Source of the DNA: Cristatella mucedo
Lineage: Eukaryota; Bryozoa; Phylactolaemata; Cristatellidae
Assembly: GCA_009760855.2 (NCBI GenBank)
Contig: WPIO01000198.1
Coordinates: forward strand, 126,001 to 190,000
DNA length: 64,000 nt
Direction of reading: 5' to 3'
This document shows, piece after piece, positions 63,818 through 64,000 of the stretch (its first letter is position 1; each line of letters begins with the position of its first letter). The translations under genes and the position numbers were made by a program. Below the pieces are notes generated by a model. It saw only the letters and a program-made list of their open reading frames with translations, made no database searches and was not told the origin of the DNA.

Positions 63818-64000
63818 TTTTAGGAATGCACACTCAGGTTGAGTCTCTCCGCTTGTTTTACTCGATCTTTCGGCAGCTTTTAATACTATCGATCACCTAG
63901 TCCTCCTCGAGTGCCTCGCATCTGCCAGGACATTACTGGTACTGCACGTCAATGGCTCAGGTCCTACCTCAGTGGGAGCATTGATGTGAACAGAAAACGA
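63818..64000 (+). mobile_element. LINE RT fragment running off the right edge
   Basis: Frameshifted traces of LLDLSAAFNTIDHLVLLECL, then ARQWLRSYLSGSID, corresponding to the RT palm of family A-like elements (LLDLSAAFDTIDHEVLLERL at 45.3 kb). Confidence 0.7.

Overview
The window is a repeat-laden piece of a metazoan nuclear genome. It has spliced genes with GT-AG introns, non-LTR retrotransposons, tRNA-derived SINEs, DNA-transposon MITEs and very long microsatellites. I see no bacterial-style operons, rRNA, CRISPR or prophage. An invertebrate, perhaps a lophotrochozoan or flatworm, is my best guess, but nothing in the sequence fixes the species.

Three host genes can be rebuilt exon by exon with matching splice phases. 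(1) Cortactin, + strand, seven exons at 112-9164. It runs from the last cortactin repeat through the coiled coil and the acidic, tyrosine-bearing linker to a complete C-terminal SH3 domain with stop. The 5' part lies off the left edge. (2) A divergent Ras-family GTPase (RERG/RGK-like), - strand, four exons at 19862-16436, apparently complete at 234 aa. It has a good P-loop and NKxD box but altered switch I and switch II motifs. (3) An ACK/TNK2-type non-receptor tyrosine kinase, - strand, eight exons at 58682-28918. It has the DFG-to-C-lobe half of the kinase, SH3, CRIB, a proline-rich region, a Mig6-like EGFR-binding motif and a C-terminal UBA. The N-lobe exons were not found and probably lie beyond the right edge. 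From the literature, ACK1 and cortactin both act in Cdc42/EGFR-linked actin and endocytic signalling, so their proximity is worth noting, but chance linkage is equally possible.

Repeats fill most of the rest. Two CR1/L2-like LINE families are scattered through introns and intergenic DNA. Family A has a TTACA-repeat tail; its longest copy, at 43.4-46.6 kb, carries decayed endonuclease and reverse transcriptase. Family B has an ATT-repeat tail preceded by a conserved stretch ending AGGGCGCTTTAT. At least three tRNA-like SINE families are present, one of which carries a family-B-like tail. The DNA elements include a 190-bp MITE that closely resembles the SPIN hAT family, with a perfect 8-bp target duplication, and a small pogo/Tigger-like MITE. 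An unclassified AT-rich repeat occurs twice, at 6.3-7.9 kb and 36.0-37.1 kb.

Layout: 0-10 kb cortactin; 10-15.5 kb repeats and unassigned DNA; 15.5-21 kb the GTPase gene and its CpG-rich 5' flank; 21-28.4 kb CT/GA tracts, SINEs and LINE fragments; 28.4-58.7 kb the ACK gene, whose 15-kb intron holds the large LINE; 58.7-64 kb repeats and unassigned sequence. Most long open frames here (poly-LS, poly-ER, poly-A/Q) are simple-repeat artefacts.
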